DNA of 64,000 nucleotides from Algoriphagus aestuarii. Lineage in GTDB: Bacteria; Bacteroidota; Bacteroidia; Cytophagales; Cyclobacteriaceae. Positions within the stretch are counted from its first letter, which is position 1; the number at the start of each line of letters is the position of its first letter. The translations under genes were made by a program, and so were the position numbers. This document shows positions 46,711 through 56,566 of the stretch, piece by piece. Location: the NCBI GenBank assembly GCA_017051695.1, contig JAFIDK010000002.1, positions 62,001-126,000 of the forward strand, in the 5' to 3' direction. Under the pieces are notes generated by a model. That model saw nothing but the letters and a program-made list of their open reading frames with translations, was not told where the DNA came from and ran no database searches.

Positions 46711-47164
46711 GTCAATTGTTGATTTTTAGATATATCCTGGGTTTGAAACAGTTGATTTCACTTTTTAAATCTATTGTTTCATAATGACAAATACTAAAGA
46801 TTGACAAGAAAATCTTTGGAAGTAAACGAGTGTTTTTTAAAACTAATCAACCCAAATCTTTCCCTTATCCATGATTTCTTGTGTCCCTTGGCTGGAAGAA
46901 GGGAGGCTAACTTGACCTATCATCTAGAGTTTAGCATATCTTGATATCCATTCATCTCACTACCGGAAGAATAGCCGACATACATTTTTTTAGAGGTATA
47001 TCCGATTTTGGTAACTAAAAACTAAAGCAATGCTGCCTAAAAAATGACATTTAGCTATTTAAAGATTAAATTATCCTATTCTAAAAACTCCGGTCTAAAC
47101 CCTATCCAAATAAATCGTCAATGCCTTTTCAATTTATTTTCTTGGACTTAAGGACTTACGAAAT
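46711..47164. other. Intergenic region, 454 bases
   Basis: AT-rich region between the esterase start and the DUF2306 stop. No ORF of coding quality, RNA gene or clear TAnnTTTG promoter was found. It should contain the promoter of the esterase pair. Confidence 0.5.
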
Positions 47165-47809
47165 TTATGGGTTCGAAATTCCTTTGAGACTTCTGGATTT
47201 TTTATTTCTGATGACGATCCAGAACGCAACAGCCATATTGGGTACCCAGCAAAGCCAGGCCACTACTCTATAAGCAGGGATAAATCCTCCCATAAGATTT
47301 TCAAAAATAGGTAGATAAATTCTGAGCGTCACAGCAGCGAAACAGGCGGCATAACTGAAAATCATCCAGTTTTCATGCGCGTCAAAATCTCTATCTTTGG
47401 CAGTTTTCCATCCCATCAAAGTCGTCGTCAACCAAACAATCCCCAAGCTTGCAAAGCCTATTCTGGCTATCGTTCCGCCCAAGGTGTATAGGGCAACATA
47501 TACTCCCGCCAGTCCCGAAAAAAATACGGCAGTGACATAAACCATCCCGATTCTTTTATGGAATTTTCTGTTCTTATCTCTTAATTTTTGATTGAACTGA
47601 ATCCACCCTATTGCCAATGCAAGTCCTCCGAGGAAAATGTGTGTGTAAAACCCGGAATTCCAGATAACACTTGTTAGCTGTTCTGAATCGTGGGCATTTA
47701 GAACTCCAAACTGCCTGCCGAATACAAAATAGAGGAGTGGGTATAGTCCAATTGCAATGCTAAAAAAAGCAAAAAGAAACCAAGAAATTTTAGAATAAGT
47801 TGTTTTCAT
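47165..47809 (-). CDS. DUF2306 membrane protein
   Basis: 214 residues with about six membrane helices, and the family pattern HIFLGGLALAIGWIQFNQKLRDKNRKFHKRIG and DAHENWMIFSYAACFAAVTLRIYLP. The conserved histidines in the helices may bind heme or metal, but the function is not established. It is a single gene on the minus strand, and its start lies 47 bases from the inverted repeat copy B. Confidence 0.88.
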   Translation of the reverse strand: MKTTYSKISWFLFAFFSIAIGLYPLLYFVFGRQFGVLNAHDSEQLTSVIWNSGFYTHIFLGGLALAIGWIQFNQKLRDKNRKFHKRIGMVYVTAVFFSGLAGVYVALYTLGGTIARIGFASLGIVWLTTTLMGWKTAKDRDFDAHENWMIFSYAACFAAVTLRIYLPIFENLMGGFIPAYRVVAWLCWVPNMAVAFWIVIRNKKSRSLKGISNP

Positions 47810-48132
47810 GCAGAGGGCAATCGAGATATTTATTTACTAATATGATTATCCGCAAAGATGCCAGTCACCTAAGATTCTTTGCTTATCTGGTCGAAAGACC
47901 GATGACCGAAGCGGTCTCAATTCTTAAGTTTAACATATCCATTATTGCTTTTGACTCCATACTGGCACAAAAGCGAATATCCATATTTAATAATATCTAA
48001 ATCAGAGTATGAATAATCCAACTTTCATGAAGTGTATGAATAACCATAAAACAACTGATTCACTCAATCTTACGAAAAGACTTATTTTATAAGTATTTAA
48101 TAGTACTTCAAAAATCTTCTTGAATAAGCGGG
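47810..48132. other. Intergenic region with the second repeat copy, 323 bases
   Basis: Holds inverted repeat copy B (47857-47924). The remainder is AT-rich; a 66-codon open frame across the repeat is low in coding character and not called. Confidence 0.6.
47857..47924 (-). repeat. Inverted repeat copy B with two small hairpins
   Basis: On the minus strand it reads AGAATTGAGACC... ending GGTGACTGGCATC and matches copy A at 44051-44125. On the plus strand the middle part folds into GGTC-GAAA-GACC, a GNRA-type tetraloop hairpin, directly followed by GACC-GAAGC-GGTC. Copy A has lost these pairings, so copy B may be the better-preserved version of the element. Confidence 0.7.
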
Positions 48133-48624
48133 TTACTTATTTAGATAATCCTCCAATTGATCAAAAGTACCTTTGAACCCTTCTTCCATTTGTGGGATAC
48201 TTTCGGAAAATACAGCTTTGGAGGCATCAGAAGCATTATGGGGAAAGGAAACCAAATCGATTCTTGTTATTCCTTCCTCCTCGAAAAACTCCAAATCCAG
48301 GATCATTTCCAAAGGCCAATCTGAACCAAATGGTATTTCGGGAGCATTGACAGTTTCTCCGGATTCATTGGAAAAACTATTGATCATGCTCAATTTATGA
48401 GGGCCACGGATATTTTGGAAAATCCATTTTGCCCACATTTCAAATGCATCACTCCGTAACACAAAATGAAATATTCCTTCTGGATGGAATTCAAATCTTT
48501 TTGTTTCCATCACAAAGCCCTCGGGTCCCCACCATTTTTGTAAACTTTCGGCTGAGGTAAAGGCTTCGAAAACGGTGTCAATTGGATGTGAGAAATTTCG
48601 CGTAATCAAAAGCTGTTTATACAT
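48133..48624 (-). CDS. SRPBCC (AHSA1/START-like) protein
   Basis: From the ATG at 48624 the 163-residue product begins MYKQLLITRNFSHPIDTVFEAF, the usual first strand of an AHSA1-type domain; an upstream start would add a hydrophobic tail not typical of the family. KWWGPEGFVMETKRFEF and the final long helix (EEGFKGTFDQLEDYL) fit the fold, a hydrophobic ligand cavity. Function is unknown; the group includes stress-linked and ligand-carrier proteins. Its start is 29 bases from the stop of the D-amino-acid lyase gene. Confidence 0.83.
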   Translation of the reverse strand: MYKQLLITRNFSHPIDTVFEAFTSAESLQKWWGPEGFVMETKRFEFHPEGIFHFVLRSDAFEMWAKWIFQNIRGPHKLSMINSFSNESGETVNAPEIPFGSDWPLEMILDLEFFEEEGITRIDLVSFPHNASDASKAVFSESIPQMEEGFKGTFDQLEDYLNK

Positions 48625-48652
48625 GACTAGTAATGAAATTAAGAAGAAATAT

Positions 48653-49759
48653 TTATTGGGAAATCCCTTCTGCATGGTCTACTACCTTACCATCAATGGT
48701 CAGATAGGATCCCATGGCATCAGCGGTCATACAAGAATGAACAGGAAGAATCCCTAGCAAATCCCCCACTTTTACTTTTGCCATCAATTCATCTGAAGCC
48801 TTGATAATCCCGTGTTCTTGGGAAATACTTTTCAAGTGAGATCGGCTTTCAGGAATTTCCCAACCTGTTTCATCTAAATAGACAACTTCTCCAAAGTTCT
48901 TATTGCCATCCTCGTCCAGCAGTACATCTTTTGCAAGGTGAACTCCACCTCCATGCACCAAAATTTCATTTCTCTCTTTTTTGATATCTACTACAGGCAC
49001 GGCCAGGCAGACTGCAATATCAGATTTGTAGCATCCGCCAAGTTCCGCTTGCATCAGGTCATAAAAAACGAAATTCCCAGGTCCCATTTCATCGATGTCC
49101 CCAAAATCCTCCATCACGGCACATCCCGGTGTATCCCCAACACGTGTCACTAATTTTGGATATTCAGTGCTGTATTTATTTTTCAGCATGCTTAATGCAT
49201 TTCTGGATTGCTCATAAATACCTGGTATGTCTGACATATAATAGGTATGTCCAGGATGAAGATAAAATCCTTTAAAATGCAATTTATCTGATTTTTGTGC
49301 CAACAATAGAATTTCTTCTATTAGCCCAAAATCGGTGACGTCGACACCTGTTCTTCCATACCCCGCGTCAATTTCAATAAAAAATCCAATAGGATTTTCC
49401 AGCTGATCCACTAGGATTTGGGTAGTGGTAGAATTGATTAATTGAACTGAAATAGATTGCTTTTCTGCGATTTTGTTCAATTTGGGAATTTCCAGCGGGT
49501 TAAATGGAAATGCTATATGAATATTGACCCAGCCTTCGCCACTTAGATATTCCGCCATTTTAATGGAAGATACCGTCACTTCTGTAATCCCATATTCTTT
49601 GGCCCAATCTCCGATTTCGTGAGATTGCGCAGTCTTAAAATGAGGGACTAATTTCATGTCATGCCTTGCTGCCTTTTCGGCCATACGCTTGATATTAGCA
49701 CGGCAAATGTTCTCGTCTAATAGTAAAGTGGGGGAGGTTATTTGATCTAAGTAGCTCAT
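48653..49759 (-). CDS. D-threonine aldolase/D-serine dehydratase-like PLP enzyme
   Basis: A 368-residue fold-type III PLP enzyme. TPTLLLDE-like TSPTLLLDENICRANI at the start, Lys42 in VPHFKTAQ as the PLP Schiff base, an EIDAGYGRTG loop, and a C-terminal metal site at His341/Cys343 (LPVHSCMTAD) fit the DSD1/D-threonine aldolase family. It would break down a D-hydroxy amino acid. Whether it acts as a dehydratase or an aldolase cannot be decided from sequence. It lies immediately upstream of the SRPBCC gene on the same strand. Confidence 0.88.
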   Translation of the reverse strand: MSYLDQITSPTLLLDENICRANIKRMAEKAARHDMKLVPHFKTAQSHEIGDWAKEYGITEVTVSSIKMAEYLSGEGWVNIHIAFPFNPLEIPKLNKIAEKQSISVQLINSTTTQILVDQLENPIGFFIEIDAGYGRTGVDVTDFGLIEEILLLAQKSDKLHFKGFYLHPGHTYYMSDIPGIYEQSRNALSMLKNKYSTEYPKLVTRVGDTPGCAVMEDFGDIDEMGPGNFVFYDLMQAELGGCYKSDIAVCLAVPVVDIKKERNEILVHGGGVHLAKDVLLDEDGNKNFGEVVYLDETGWEIPESRSHLKSISQEHGIIKASDELMAKVKVGDLLGILPVHSCMTADAMGSYLTIDGKVVDHAEGISQ

Positions 49760-50069
49760 TGGTGAAAATTGAGTTTTTAAAAATTTTATTGAAAGTAATC
49801 TTCGGAGCGGTTAATTACAAGTTGAAGGTCCATTTACGAATTATGAAATACAATTTACGAGATCCCCGAGGAGTTGAACTGATAGTTAAAGTAAAGGCCT
49901 TCTGACTTCAGGAAATAGAAATTTTCCATTTGGGTCTTCTCTGGGAGTAAAACACTGACAGAAATTCTTCAATCAATGCAAGTAACACCATCAATTCTAT
50001 TAATTTTGTCACCCAATAAAATGGCTGTAGTTCAGCTAAAACGAGATCATAATTGCCCCAAAACCTTTC
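49760..50069. other. Intergenic region between divergent genes, 310 bases
   Basis: Upstream of alaS it holds a TAATTTTG element at 50001-50008, an exact TAnnTTTG match, but with no TTTG box at the usual distance. Around 49838-49862 a short TTTACGA motif occurs twice in the same orientation about 20 bases apart. A weak 73-codon frame on the minus strand that runs into alaS is not called. Confidence 0.45.
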
Positions 50070-52697
50070 ATGGAAGCAAAGAAAATACGGAGTACCTTCA
50101 TTGAGTTTTTCCAATCCAAAGCGCATCATTACGTTCCTTCTTCACCGATTGTGGTCAAAAATGACCCTACTTTGATGTTTACCAATGCGGGAATGAACCA
50201 GTTTAAAGACGCATTTTTAGGCAATGAAACTGCCACCTATTCCCGTGTTGCCAATTCCCAGAAATGTCTTCGGGTCAGTGGAAAGCACAATGACTTGGAA
50301 GAAGTGGGTGTAGATACCTACCATCATACCATGTTTGAGATGTTGGGTAATTGGTCCTTTGGTGATTACTTCAAGGAGGAAGCAATTGCATGGGCTTGGG
50401 AGTTATTAACGGAAGTCTACAAATTGCCAAAAGACAGGTTGTACGTTTCCGTTTTTGAGGGAGACCAAGGTGACAATCTGGCGATGGATTCAGAGGCGTA
50501 TGATTTCTGGAAAGCCATCGTTCCTGAGGATAGAATCATCATGGGTTCCAAAAAGGATAATTTCTGGGAAATGGGAGACACGGGACCTTGTGGCCCTTGT
50601 TCTGAAATTCACATTGACTTGCGTCCAGACACCGAAAGAACTGAAGTTGCAGGAAGGGATTTGGTAAACAATGACCATGAGCAGGTGATCGAAATCTGGA
50701 ATCTGGTATTTATGCAATTCAACAGACTTGCAGATGGCAGTTTGAAAGAGCTTCCTGCAAAGCATGTTGATACTGGGATGGGATTTGAAAGATTGGTGAG
50801 AGCCATTCAAAACAAATCTTCCAATTATGACACAGATTTATTCGCTCCGTTTTTGGCTGCTTTGGAAAAAAAATCCGGAAAAACATACGGAAAAGACGAA
50901 CAGACTGATATCGCTTTCCGAGTGATTGTGGATCATATCAGAGCCATTTCCTTTACAATTGCAGATGGGCAGTTGCCATCAAACAATAAAGCGGGTTATG
51001 TGATCCGCAGGATTTTGAGAAGAGCGGTGAGATATGGCTATACATTTTTAGGGTTCCATGAGCCCTTCTTATTTGAATTAACGGAATTAATCGCTGAAAA
51101 TTTTGGGGATGTTTTTCCTGAAGTGAAACAGCAGCAGGAGTTTATTTCCAAGGTGATTTATGAGGAAGAAGCTTCTTTCTTGCGTACTTTGGATAATGGA
51201 CTGAAAATTCTCGACCAGATCAAAACTGAATTAAAAGGGAAAAATGAAACAGTCATCCCGGGAAAAACAGCTTTTGAATTATATGACACCTTTGGCTTTC
51301 CGTTGGACTTGACTTCTTTGATCGCTCGGGAAAATGGGCTATCACTGGATGAAGAAGGATTTGCGGAAGAGATGGAGAAACAAAAAACCAGATCTAGAGC
51401 TGCATCAGAATCAGAAACTGGTGATTGGGTTCTGGTTCACGAAGATACTGGAGTGGAATTTATAGGCTATGATTTTTTAGAGGCCTATTCCAACATCATT
51501 AAGTACCGGGTGATCACTGACAAGAAAGGGGATAAATACCAGATCGTTTTAGACAAGACACCTTTTTATGCCGAAAGTGGCGGGCAGGTAGGAGATACAG
51601 GATGGTTGATTTCTGAGCAGGATAGAATCCGGGTGATAGATACGAAGAAGGAAAATGATCTGATCGTACATTTTGTCGAGAAACTACCTTCCAAGCCAGA
51701 ATTGAAGTTCTCTGCCGAAGTGGATCGGGAAAAGAGATTGCTCAGTATGAACAATCATACGGCTACGCATTTACTTCAGTCGGCATTGAAACAAGTACTC
51801 GGAGATCATATTCAGCAGCGCGGATCTTTGGTCAACGATCAGTTGTTGAGATTTGATTTTTCCCATTTTGGTAAGGTTACCGAAGAGGAAATCGAAAAAG
51901 TGGAAGAAATTGTCAATTCAAAAATCCGCGAAAATATTCCTTTGGGTGAGCAAAGAAATGTGCCGATTGAAGAGGCCAAAAAAATGGGAGCAACGGCATT
52001 ATTTGGTGAAAAATATGGAGACTTTGTGAGAGTGATCACCTTTGACCCTAATTATTCGGTCGAACTTTGCGGTGGTACGCATGTCCCGTCTACCAGTCAG
52101 ATAGGACTATTTAAGATAGTTTCTGAGGGTTCCAGTGCCTCCGGGGTAAGGAGAATTGAAGCCATTACTGCAAAAGCAGCAGAAACTTATTTGCGTGAGC
52201 AAGAAAGTCTTTTGAAAGAGCTTCATGAAATGCTGAAAAATCCAAAAGATCTCAAGAAGGCGTTGGAAGCATTGATTCAGGAGAGAAATGATCTGAAAAA
52301 AGAAGTAGAAAGCCTACATCTAGAAAAAGCCGGAGCTGTGAAAGGTGAATTGCTGAAGCAATTTGTGGAAAATAATGGAATGAATACTTTGATTGCTCAA
52401 GTGGCTTTGCCAAATGCGGATTCTCTAAAGAAACTGGCTTATGAGTTAAAAAATGAAGTAAGCAATGCATTTGTGATATTGGCTGCCAATGTGGAAGATA
52501 AACCTCAGATAGCAGTAATAATTGAAGATTCTTTGGTTCAGGAAAAGGGCTTAAATGCCGGTCAAATCGTCAGGGAATTGGCAAAAGAAATTAAAGGTGG
52601 AGGAGGTGGCCAGCCGTTTTTTGCCACTGCTGGTGGAAAAGACCTCTCTGGTTTAGAAAATGTAGTGGTCAAAGCCAAAGAATTGTACCTTTCATAA
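50070..52697 (+). CDS. alaS: Alanyl-tRNA synthetase
   Basis: 875 residues, the normal length. N-terminal SPIVVKNDPTLMFTNAGMNQFKDAFLG is motif 1/2 of the class II core, GPCGPCSEIH and VNTGMGFER-like VDTGMGFERL follow, and the editing and C-terminal parts show LSMNNHTATHLLQSALKQVLG (zinc-binding histidines), VELCGGTHVP and the GGGGGQP glycine stretch. It charges tRNA-Ala and hydrolyses mischarged Ser/Gly products. It is 17 bases before gatB, likely in the same transcript. Confidence 0.97.
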   Translation: MEAKKIRSTFIEFFQSKAHHYVPSSPIVVKNDPTLMFTNAGMNQFKDAFLGNETATYSRVANSQKCLRVSGKHNDLEEVGVDTYHHTMFEMLGNWSFGDYFKEEAIAWAWELLTEVYKLPKDRLYVSVFEGDQGDNLAMDSEAYDFWKAIVPEDRIIMGSKKDNFWEMGDTGPCGPCSEIHIDLRPDTERTEVAGRDLVNNDHEQVIEIWNLVFMQFNRLADGSLKELPAKHVDTGMGFERLVRAIQNKSSNYDTDLFAPFLAALEKKSGKTYGKDEQTDIAFRVIVDHIRAISFTIADGQLPSNNKAGYVIRRILRRAVRYGYTFLGFHEPFLFELTELIAENFGDVFPEVKQQQEFISKVIYEEEASFLRTLDNGLKILDQIKTELKGKNETVIPGKTAFELYDTFGFPLDLTSLIARENGLSLDEEGFAEEMEKQKTRSRAASESETGDWVLVHEDTGVEFIGYDFLEAYSNIIKYRVITDKKGDKYQIVLDKTPFYAESGGQVGDTGWLISEQDRIRVIDTKKENDLIVHFVEKLPSKPELKFSAEVDREKRLLSMNNHTATHLLQSALKQVLGDHIQQRGSLVNDQLLRFDFSHFGKVTEEEIEKVEEIVNSKIRENIPLGEQRNVPIEEAKKMGATALFGEKYGDFVRVITFDPNYSVELCGGTHVPSTSQIGLFKIVSEGSSASGVRRIEAITAKAAETYLREQESLLKELHEMLKNPKDLKKALEALIQERNDLKKEVESLHLEKAGAVKGELLKQFVENNGMNTLIAQVALPNADSLKKLAYELKNEVSNAFVILAANVEDKPQIAVIIEDSLVQEKGLNAGQIVRELAKEIKGGGGGQPFFATAGGKDLSGLENVVVKAKELYLS

Positions 52698-52714
52698 ATT
52701 GAAAAAACGCTTGA

Positions 52715-54175
52715 ATGATTAGCGAAGAAATAAAAAATAAGTATCAGTTGGTGATAGGTTTGGAGGTACACTCCCAGCTGCTCACCAATAGTAAGATGTT
52801 CGCTGCGGATGGATCGGAGTATGGAAAAGCACCCAATACCCAGATCTCAGTCATAACGCTTGGACATCCGGGTACTTTACCTAAAGTGAATAAAAAGGCG
52901 ATTGAGTTTGCTATTAAAATGGGCTTGGCTTGTAACAGTGAGATTACAAGACATAATATTTTTGCCAGAAAGAACTATTTCTATCCTGACCTCCCAAAAG
53001 GATATCAGATTACCCAGGATAAAGGACCGATCTGCGTAGGAGGGACTGTTCCTATCAGACTTGAAGATGGCCGGACCAAAGAGGTACTTTTGAATCGGGT
53101 ACACATGGAGGAGGATGCCGGTAAATCGATCCACCTTGCCGGAGAATCTGATACGTTTGTGGATTATAACCGTGCGGGAACTGCCTTGATTGAAATCGTG
53201 ACTGAGCCGGATTTAAGAAGTCCTGAAGAAGCATATGCTTTCTTGGCTGAGATTAAGAAACTGGTAAAATACCTGGAAATCTGTGACGGAAATATGGAGG
53301 AAGGTTCTTTGCGATGCGATGCCAATATTTCTGTGATGCTGAAAGAAGCCAAAGAGTATGGCAAAAAAGTAGAAGTGAAAAACATGAATTCTTTTCGGAA
53401 TGTATTTCGTGCGATAGAGCATGAGCATGAAAGAATCATTCAAATTTTAGAGGCTGGGCATGAGGTCGTTTCTGAAACCAGAACATTTGATGCCAATACT
53501 GGTACAACAGCCAGCATGCGAACCAAAGAAGATTTAAATGATTACCGTTATTTTCCTGAGCCTGATTTAAGTCCAGTGGTAGTTTCTGAGGAGTGGTTAA
53601 ATTCGATCAAAGTATCCATGCCAACACTACCCAGAGATTATCATAAGAAATTTGTGGAGGTTTATGGCTTGCCTGATTATGATGCAGGGTTTTTGACTGA
53701 ATCCAAGGAGATGGCAGTTTGGTTCGATACCCTTTGCTCCAAAACAAAAAACTTTAAAGCCGCGTCTAACTGGATGATGGGTCCGATCAAGTCCTCTCTA
53801 AATGACTCTGAGTATAAGCTTGAAAATTTCCCTATCAGTAATGATTCCCTTGCAGGTTTAATCGCCCTAATCGATGAAGGAAAAGTCAGTTTCACGGTAG
53901 CTGCTCAGAAAATATATCCTGAGATGCTTCTAACATCTAAGGAAAGTCCAATGGAAATTGCCCAAAAGTTGAACTTGATCCAAGAAAGTGATGAGGGATC
54001 TCTTAGGCCTATTGTTGAAGCAGTTTTGGCAGCAAATGCTGCTAAAGTTGCTGAATATAAATCCGGTAAGAAAGGCTTGATGGGTTTGTTTATGGGGCAG
54101 GTTATGCAAAAATCCCAAGGAAAGGCAGATCCAAAAGTAGCTACAAAGTTATTAACTGAATTATTACAAAACTAA
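52715..54175 (+). CDS. gatB: Aspartyl/glutamyl-tRNA amidotransferase subunit B
   Basis: 486 residues with the GatB core: IGLEVHSQLLTNSKMF, LGHPGTLPKVNKKAIEFAIKMGLA, ARKNYFYPDLPKGYQITQ, KSIHL, VDYNRAGTALIEIVTEPD and the C-terminal tail domain (YqeY-like) ending GLFMGQVMQKSQGKADPK. It converts Glu-tRNA-Gln or Asp-tRNA-Asn to the amide. GatA and GatC are not adjacent. It is followed after 4 bases by a TlpA-like lipoprotein. Confidence 0.97.
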   Translation: MISEEIKNKYQLVIGLEVHSQLLTNSKMFAADGSEYGKAPNTQISVITLGHPGTLPKVNKKAIEFAIKMGLACNSEITRHNIFARKNYFYPDLPKGYQITQDKGPICVGGTVPIRLEDGRTKEVLLNRVHMEEDAGKSIHLAGESDTFVDYNRAGTALIEIVTEPDLRSPEEAYAFLAEIKKLVKYLEICDGNMEEGSLRCDANISVMLKEAKEYGKKVEVKNMNSFRNVFRAIEHEHERIIQILEAGHEVVSETRTFDANTGTTASMRTKEDLNDYRYFPEPDLSPVVVSEEWLNSIKVSMPTLPRDYHKKFVEVYGLPDYDAGFLTESKEMAVWFDTLCSKTKNFKAASNWMMGPIKSSLNDSEYKLENFPISNDSLAGLIALIDEGKVSFTVAAQKIYPEMLLTSKESPMEIAQKLNLIQESDEGSLRPIVEAVLAANAAKVAEYKSGKKGLMGLFMGQVMQKSQGKADPKVATKLLTELLQN

Positions 54176-54179
54176 ATCA

Positions 54180-55292
54180 ATGAAGATAAAGCAGACGTTA
54201 GTCGTACTTATGCTAAGTGTGACATTGTTTTCTTGCGGGAGCAATGAAGCTGAGAACGATGGGGAAGTAAAGCTTTCTGGAAAAATCGAAAATGCGCCTG
54301 AAGGTCTAGTCATCCTATCCAGATTTACTGAAAGTAGACCTGTAGTGGTGGATACGATTCAATTAAAATCCAATGGAACATTTGATTACGATGTCTCTGT
54401 GGAAACCCCGACCTTCTTTGAGCTTAACCTTTTCGATCAGAGATCTGTAAGACTGGCTTTATTGAAAGAAGATGTGGAGGTCATTTACGATTTCTCAGAT
54501 CCTGAAAGTCTGAATATCAATGGCTCACAAGACAGTAAGGAAATGCAGAAAATCGATGTGTTGATTACTGATTATCAAAACAAAGTCAACGACTTAAATG
54601 AGGCTTATTATGAAGCCATGAGTAACAATGATACCGAAACGATCAAGCAGATTCAAGCTGATGCGCTAACGCTGGAAGATGAACAGGCAAAGCAAGTCAA
54701 AAATGTGATCAACAGCATGGGAGACAGTTTTGCTTCTTTGGCGGCCATTGGACTATTAAACTCCAAGAATGAATTCCAATTTCTGGATAGCCTGGTAGGG
54801 AAACTAGACCAAAAATATCCAGAGACCAAAATGATCATTCAGTTGAAGCAACAATTGGATGAAATGAGAGCACTTTCTATGGGCCAAGTGGCACCTGAGA
54901 TTTCCCTTCCTAATCCTGAAGGTCAAACCGTGAATTTATCTGATTTTAGAGGAAAGTATGTAATGATTGACTTTTGGGCGGCATGGTGCAAGCCTTGTCG
55001 TGAGGAAAATCCCAATGTTGTAAGGCTATATAATCAATATAAAGACCAGGGATTTGAAGTATTCGGAGTTTCTTTAGATAGGACCCGTGACGCTTGGGTC
55101 GATGCTATCTTTGAAGATGGGCTGGTTTGGACACAGGTTTCAGATCTAAAATATTTTAATTCGGAAGCAGCAGTAACCTACCAGGTCAATGCGATTCCCG
55201 CCACCTATTTGATTGATCCAGATGGTAAGATTATCGGTAAAGATCTAAGAGGACCAAGTTTAGAAAGTAAGTTGAAGGAAATTTTTGAGTAG
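54180..55292 (+). CDS. TlpA-like thioredoxin lipoprotein with DUF4369 domain
   Basis: A 370-residue lipoprotein (signal MKIKQTLVVLMLSVTLFSC, Cys19). Residues 25-120 form a DUF4369-like beta domain, followed by a helical linker (about 130-215), and the C-terminal TlpA/AhpC-type thioredoxin domain (about 235-370) with the active site WAAWCKPCREEN (CKPC). It would reduce or carry disulphides outside the cytoplasm. The pairing of DUF4369 with a thioredoxin domain is common in Bacteroidota. It overlaps no neighbour but shares the direction of alaS and gatB. Confidence 0.9.
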   Translation: MKIKQTLVVLMLSVTLFSCGSNEAENDGEVKLSGKIENAPEGLVILSRFTESRPVVVDTIQLKSNGTFDYDVSVETPTFFELNLFDQRSVRLALLKEDVEVIYDFSDPESLNINGSQDSKEMQKIDVLITDYQNKVNDLNEAYYEAMSNNDTETIKQIQADALTLEDEQAKQVKNVINSMGDSFASLAAIGLLNSKNEFQFLDSLVGKLDQKYPETKMIIQLKQQLDEMRALSMGQVAPEISLPNPEGQTVNLSDFRGKYVMIDFWAAWCKPCREENPNVVRLYNQYKDQGFEVFGVSLDRTRDAWVDAIFEDGLVWTQVSDLKYFNSEAAVTYQVNAIPATYLIDPDGKIIGKDLRGPSLESKLKEIFE

Positions 55293-55309
55293 GAGAGATT
55301 GACTTCAAA

Positions 55310-55350
55310 AAAAATACCTTCCGAATATTTCGGAAGGTATTTTTTTTTTA
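55310..55350. terminator. Strong bidirectional terminator
   Basis: A 14-bp perfect stem (AAATACCTTCCGAA with its complement) and a 3-base loop, flanked by an A-run on the left and a T-run of nine on the right. It serves both the TlpA-like gene and proC. The 287-base gap otherwise shows nothing but AT-rich sequence. Confidence 0.92.
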
Positions 55351-55579
55351 CTCATTCAATAAAATCAAAAGGAAGGAGGAAAAAATTACCAAACAGTCCT
55401 TCCTTGAAAAATCGCGTCTTTTAAAAAGGAATAGCAAAAGTTGTTTATCACCCGAGACAAAACTAGTAAAAAGATTTAAAAGAAAAACAAAAATTAAATT
55501 ATTACTTTTTTAACTAATGTGAATAAAAGGAGATAATAATTAACTATTCCTTGATTTTTAATTCATTTGGAAATTTCCG

Positions 55580-56383
55580 TCATTTTTTTTCGATTTTTTC
55601 AAAGCTTGCTATTACCCCTCTCACCATTGCCGAACTAAATCCTTGATGCTCCATTTCGTTTAGCCCAACGATTGTACATCCTTTAGGAGTGGTCACTTTA
55701 TCAATAGCTTCTTCAGGGTGAATATTTTGCTGGATCATCAATTCTGCAGCTCCTTTTACAGTCTGGTTGACAATCCTACTGGCAGTTTTTGAGTCAAAGC
55801 CAATTTGGATTCCACCTTGGATCATTGCTCTCATAAAGCGAAGCACATAGGCAATTCCACAGGCTCCCAATACCGTAGAGGCTTCCATCAGAGATTCATC
55901 AATATCAATGGTGATTCCAATCGAATCAAATAGCTCCTTGACTATGGCTAATTGCTCAAGATTCGCTCCACGCTGACAAACGCAGGTAATTGATTCCTGG
56001 ATATCAGCTGCGATGTTGGGCATGGCTCTAAAAGCAACAGTTTTTTTATCTATCACTTTATACATCTCATCCAGGGTTATCCCAGTGGCTAGAGAAATGA
56101 TGACCTGTTTTTTTGGGTCTAGTACTTCTTTGATTTCTTTTAGAATCGGATTGACATTATACGGTTTTACCCCTAATAGAATGATGTCAGCATATTTAGC
56201 CGCCATCAGGTTATCCGTGTGAACATGAGCTCCTCTTGCTTCAAATCCAGATAAACTGATTGTATTTCTTTTGGTCAGGGTCAGGTTTTTAGGATCAAAG
56301 CTGTCTTTTTCTAGTAATCCATTAGCGATGGATGAACCTAGGTTGCCACAACCGATAATTGCAATTTTTTGAGTAGAAATCAT
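55580..56383 (-). CDS. proC: Pyrroline-5-carboxylate reductase
   Basis: A 267-residue ProC: KIAIIGCGNLGSSIANGL as the NAD(P)H-binding start, VKPYNVNPILKEI, AFRAMPNIAADIQESIT, ACGIAYVLRFMRAMIQGG and the C-terminal TVKGAAELM and VTTPKGCTIVGLNEME. It makes proline from pyrroline-5-carboxylate. It stands alone on the minus strand and converges with the TlpA-like gene. Confidence 0.96.
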   Translation of the reverse strand: MISTQKIAIIGCGNLGSSIANGLLEKDSFDPKNLTLTKRNTISLSGFEARGAHVHTDNLMAAKYADIILLGVKPYNVNPILKEIKEVLDPKKQVIISLATGITLDEMYKVIDKKTVAFRAMPNIAADIQESITCVCQRGANLEQLAIVKELFDSIGITIDIDESLMEASTVLGACGIAYVLRFMRAMIQGGIQIGFDSKTASRIVNQTVKGAAELMIQQNIHPEEAIDKVTTPKGCTIVGLNEMEHQGFSSAMVRGVIASFEKIEKK

Positions 56384-56516
56384 AAGAAATCAAATAAATA
56401 AGAAGTTTGAATGCTTAAAGGTAAAGAAAAGGGATGTTTTTCTACGAAAAATGAAATTTTCATAGGTGAGATAACCCAGATTCGAAATTGATTGAATATA
56501 ATTAATGTTAAAATAT

Positions 56517-56548
56517 TTTGACAATAAGTAAAGTTTGTTTTACATTTA
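56517..56548 (+). promoter_or_regulatory. Candidate promoter of the membrane-pair/XRE trio
   Basis: TTTG at 56517-56520, a 20-base spacer, and TACATTTA at 56541-56548 (one mismatch from TAnnTTTG) precede the start at 56567 by 18 bases. Confidence 0.55.
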
Positions 56549-56566
56549 GTACATAATAATTGACAT

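Noticed and set aside
47160-47190. A GGTTCGAAATTCC sequence that looks like a tRNA T-arm
   Set aside because: It is part of the DUF2306 3' end; no acceptor stem, anticodon arm or CCA-compatible end can be built around it.
47800-48000. 66-codon frame on the plus strand across repeat copy B
   Set aside because: It runs through the repeat hairpins and lies within a non-coding element; no homologous features.
49908-50129. 73-codon frame on the minus strand upstream of and into alaS
   Set aside because: It overlaps the start of alaS on the opposite strand and has no recognisable domain; more likely chance.
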